DNA from: JANQUM01 sp047630355
GTDB lineage: Bacteria; Bacteroidota; Bacteroidia; Cytophagales; Spirosomataceae
Direction of reading: 5' to 3'
DNA length: 6,798 bases
Assembly: GCA_047630355.1 (NCBI GenBank)
Contig: JBLHXN010000165.1
Location: 1 to 6,798 of the forward strand
Shown here: one piece after another, positions 5,995 to 6,798 of the stretch
Layout: every line of letters begins with the position of its first letter
Position numbering within the stretch: position 1 is the stretch's first letter
The notes under the pieces: model-generated
The model's input: the letters and a program-made list of their open reading frames with translations, nothing else
Told to the model about the DNA's origin: nothing
Database searches by the model: none
Position numbers and translations under genes: made by a program

Positions 5995-6798
5995 ATGTCT
6001 CTGTTGGCTCATCCTCGTCGGCCGGTTTTTCGAAATCTACTCGAAGTACTCTGGCATTCACGCCAATTTCTTTAAAATAACGCAACCAATAGAGTTGCTG
6101 ATTGGAAAGATTATCGGTTGGTGATTTTATTTCGATGAACTCATAGTGGTCATTTTTAGGATTCCACACAAAAATATCGGGAAATCCACGAGAGTTTTCT
6201 ACGATGTTTCTTGCCATTTCGTGCACCACTTCCTTGCAATTTTCTAGCCCGATGTATTCCACCGCTTTGCGAATCATCGTCCAGATTTCTTCTACCCAAA
6301 TAACAAATGGATTGGCAATACCCTGATATTTTTCGTAGCGGGTTCCCATCTCGATCAATAGTTTTTCGATGGAATCGAACGAGTCCAAAAGCTCTATAAT
6401 CTGCGTTTTGCGTTTCTCGTAGAAGGCGGGTAGATGCAAATCTGACGGACGACGTTGGAACGGGTGGTGAAAAGCCACCAGAGATGGGTCAAAAACAATA
6501 TCCCAAAATATTAACCCAAACATTCCTCGCCACAAATGATTTTCGGAAAAAGTGGCTTCGTAGCCTTTTTCTTCAATGAAGTAATTTATAGAACCCAACT
6601 CCACCTGCTTTTTGTATTCAAACGGAACAGTGATTAATTCGGCGGCTTTTAGCTCTTCTGTCGTGCTTTTGCGGTGGCGTTTCTTTACTTTCAAACGAGC
6701 GACAAAGTCAGTTGCAAAAAAGTGTTCGTCGGCGTTGAAAGACAACGCAATCATTTCTTCGCAAAGTACCGTGGCTCCTTCAATATTCTTTAGCTTTT
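5981..6798 (-). CDS. FAN1-like VRR-NUC domain nuclease, N-terminus outside window
   Basis: The 3' 272 codons of a gene that runs off the right edge; the frame stays open to base 6798, so the ATG at 6752-6754 is likely internal. Numbering from that Met, the C-terminal VRR-NUC domain carries the PD-(D/E)xK core: Asp193 in RGFPDIFVW, Glu208 and Lys210 in FIEIKSPTDNLSNQQ. Further upstream, ENHLWRGMFGLIFWDIVF (71-88) and the PFQRRPSDLHLPAFYEKRK region (98-116) resemble the part of FAN1 before the nuclease core, and Glu71 may be the extra catalytic acid. FAN1 enzymes cut branched or flapped DNA in cross-link repair; bacterial members exist. Whether the SAP-like and other N-terminal parts are present cannot be seen. 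It shares its strand with the cytochrome c gene but no functional link is evident. Confidence 0.85.
   Translation of the reverse strand, partial: KLKNIEGATVLCEEMIALSFNADEHFFATDFVARLKVKKRHRKSTTEELKAAELITVPFEYKKQVELGSINYFIEEKGYEATFSENHLWRGMFGLIFWDIVFDPSLVAFHHPFQRRPSDLHLPAFYEKRKTQIIELLDSFDSIEKLLIEMGTRYEKYQGIANPFVIWVEEIWTMIRKAVEYIGLENCKEVVHEMARNIVENSRGFPDIFVWNPKNDHYEFIEIKSPTDNLSNQQLYWLRYFKEIGVNARVLRVDFEKPADEDEPTETLTPQ

Overview
The window looks like chromosomal DNA of a Bacteroidota bacterium, most likely a Cytophagales relative. The grounds are an ECF-type regulatory gene that joins an anti-sigma-like N-terminus to a beta-barrel-like C-terminus, a lipid-anchored Rieske protein, AT-rich leaders with hardly any Shine-Dalgarno sequence, and overall protein style. 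The assignment is by recognition, not by a search.

Layout. Bases 1-53 hold the unresolved tail of an upstream gene. At 43-1569 (+) lies a large one-pass membrane protein: short cytoplasmic anti-sigma-like part, one membrane segment, long Ser/Thr/Glu/Asn-rich linker, barrel-like C-terminus. After a 76-base gap that contains an ECF-like promoter (GCAACC, 16 bases, CGTA) come three tightly spaced + strand genes: a Rieske [2Fe-2S] lipoprotein (1646-2158), a secreted-then-membrane protein with a b561-like histidine pattern (2197-2838), and a YceI-family periplasmic lipid-binding protein (2858-3406). On the minus strand, overlapping the yceI-like 3' end by 11 bases, is a phytanoyl-CoA-dioxygenase-like Fe(II)/2-oxoglutarate oxygenase (3396-4418). 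A decayed IS5-type insertion sequence with 15-base terminal inverted repeats fills about 4500-5480. Beyond it, on the minus strand, are a small secreted class I cytochrome c (5583-5903) with its own terminator, and a FAN1-like VRR-NUC nuclease gene (5981-6798) cut by the right edge of the window.

How they may work together. The strongest story is the left half: a sigma/anti-sigma-like regulator followed by an ECF-like promoter that would drive a three-gene envelope redox operon (Rieske electron carrier, b-type membrane cytochrome, isoprenoid-binding YceI). The yceI/cytochrome b561 pairing is known from E. coli (yceI-yceJ); the added Rieske lipoprotein and the local regulator make this an uncommon and, as far as I know, uncharacterised arrangement. 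The right half looks like ordinary genes interrupted by an old transposon. There is no CRISPR array, tRNA or rRNA in the window.
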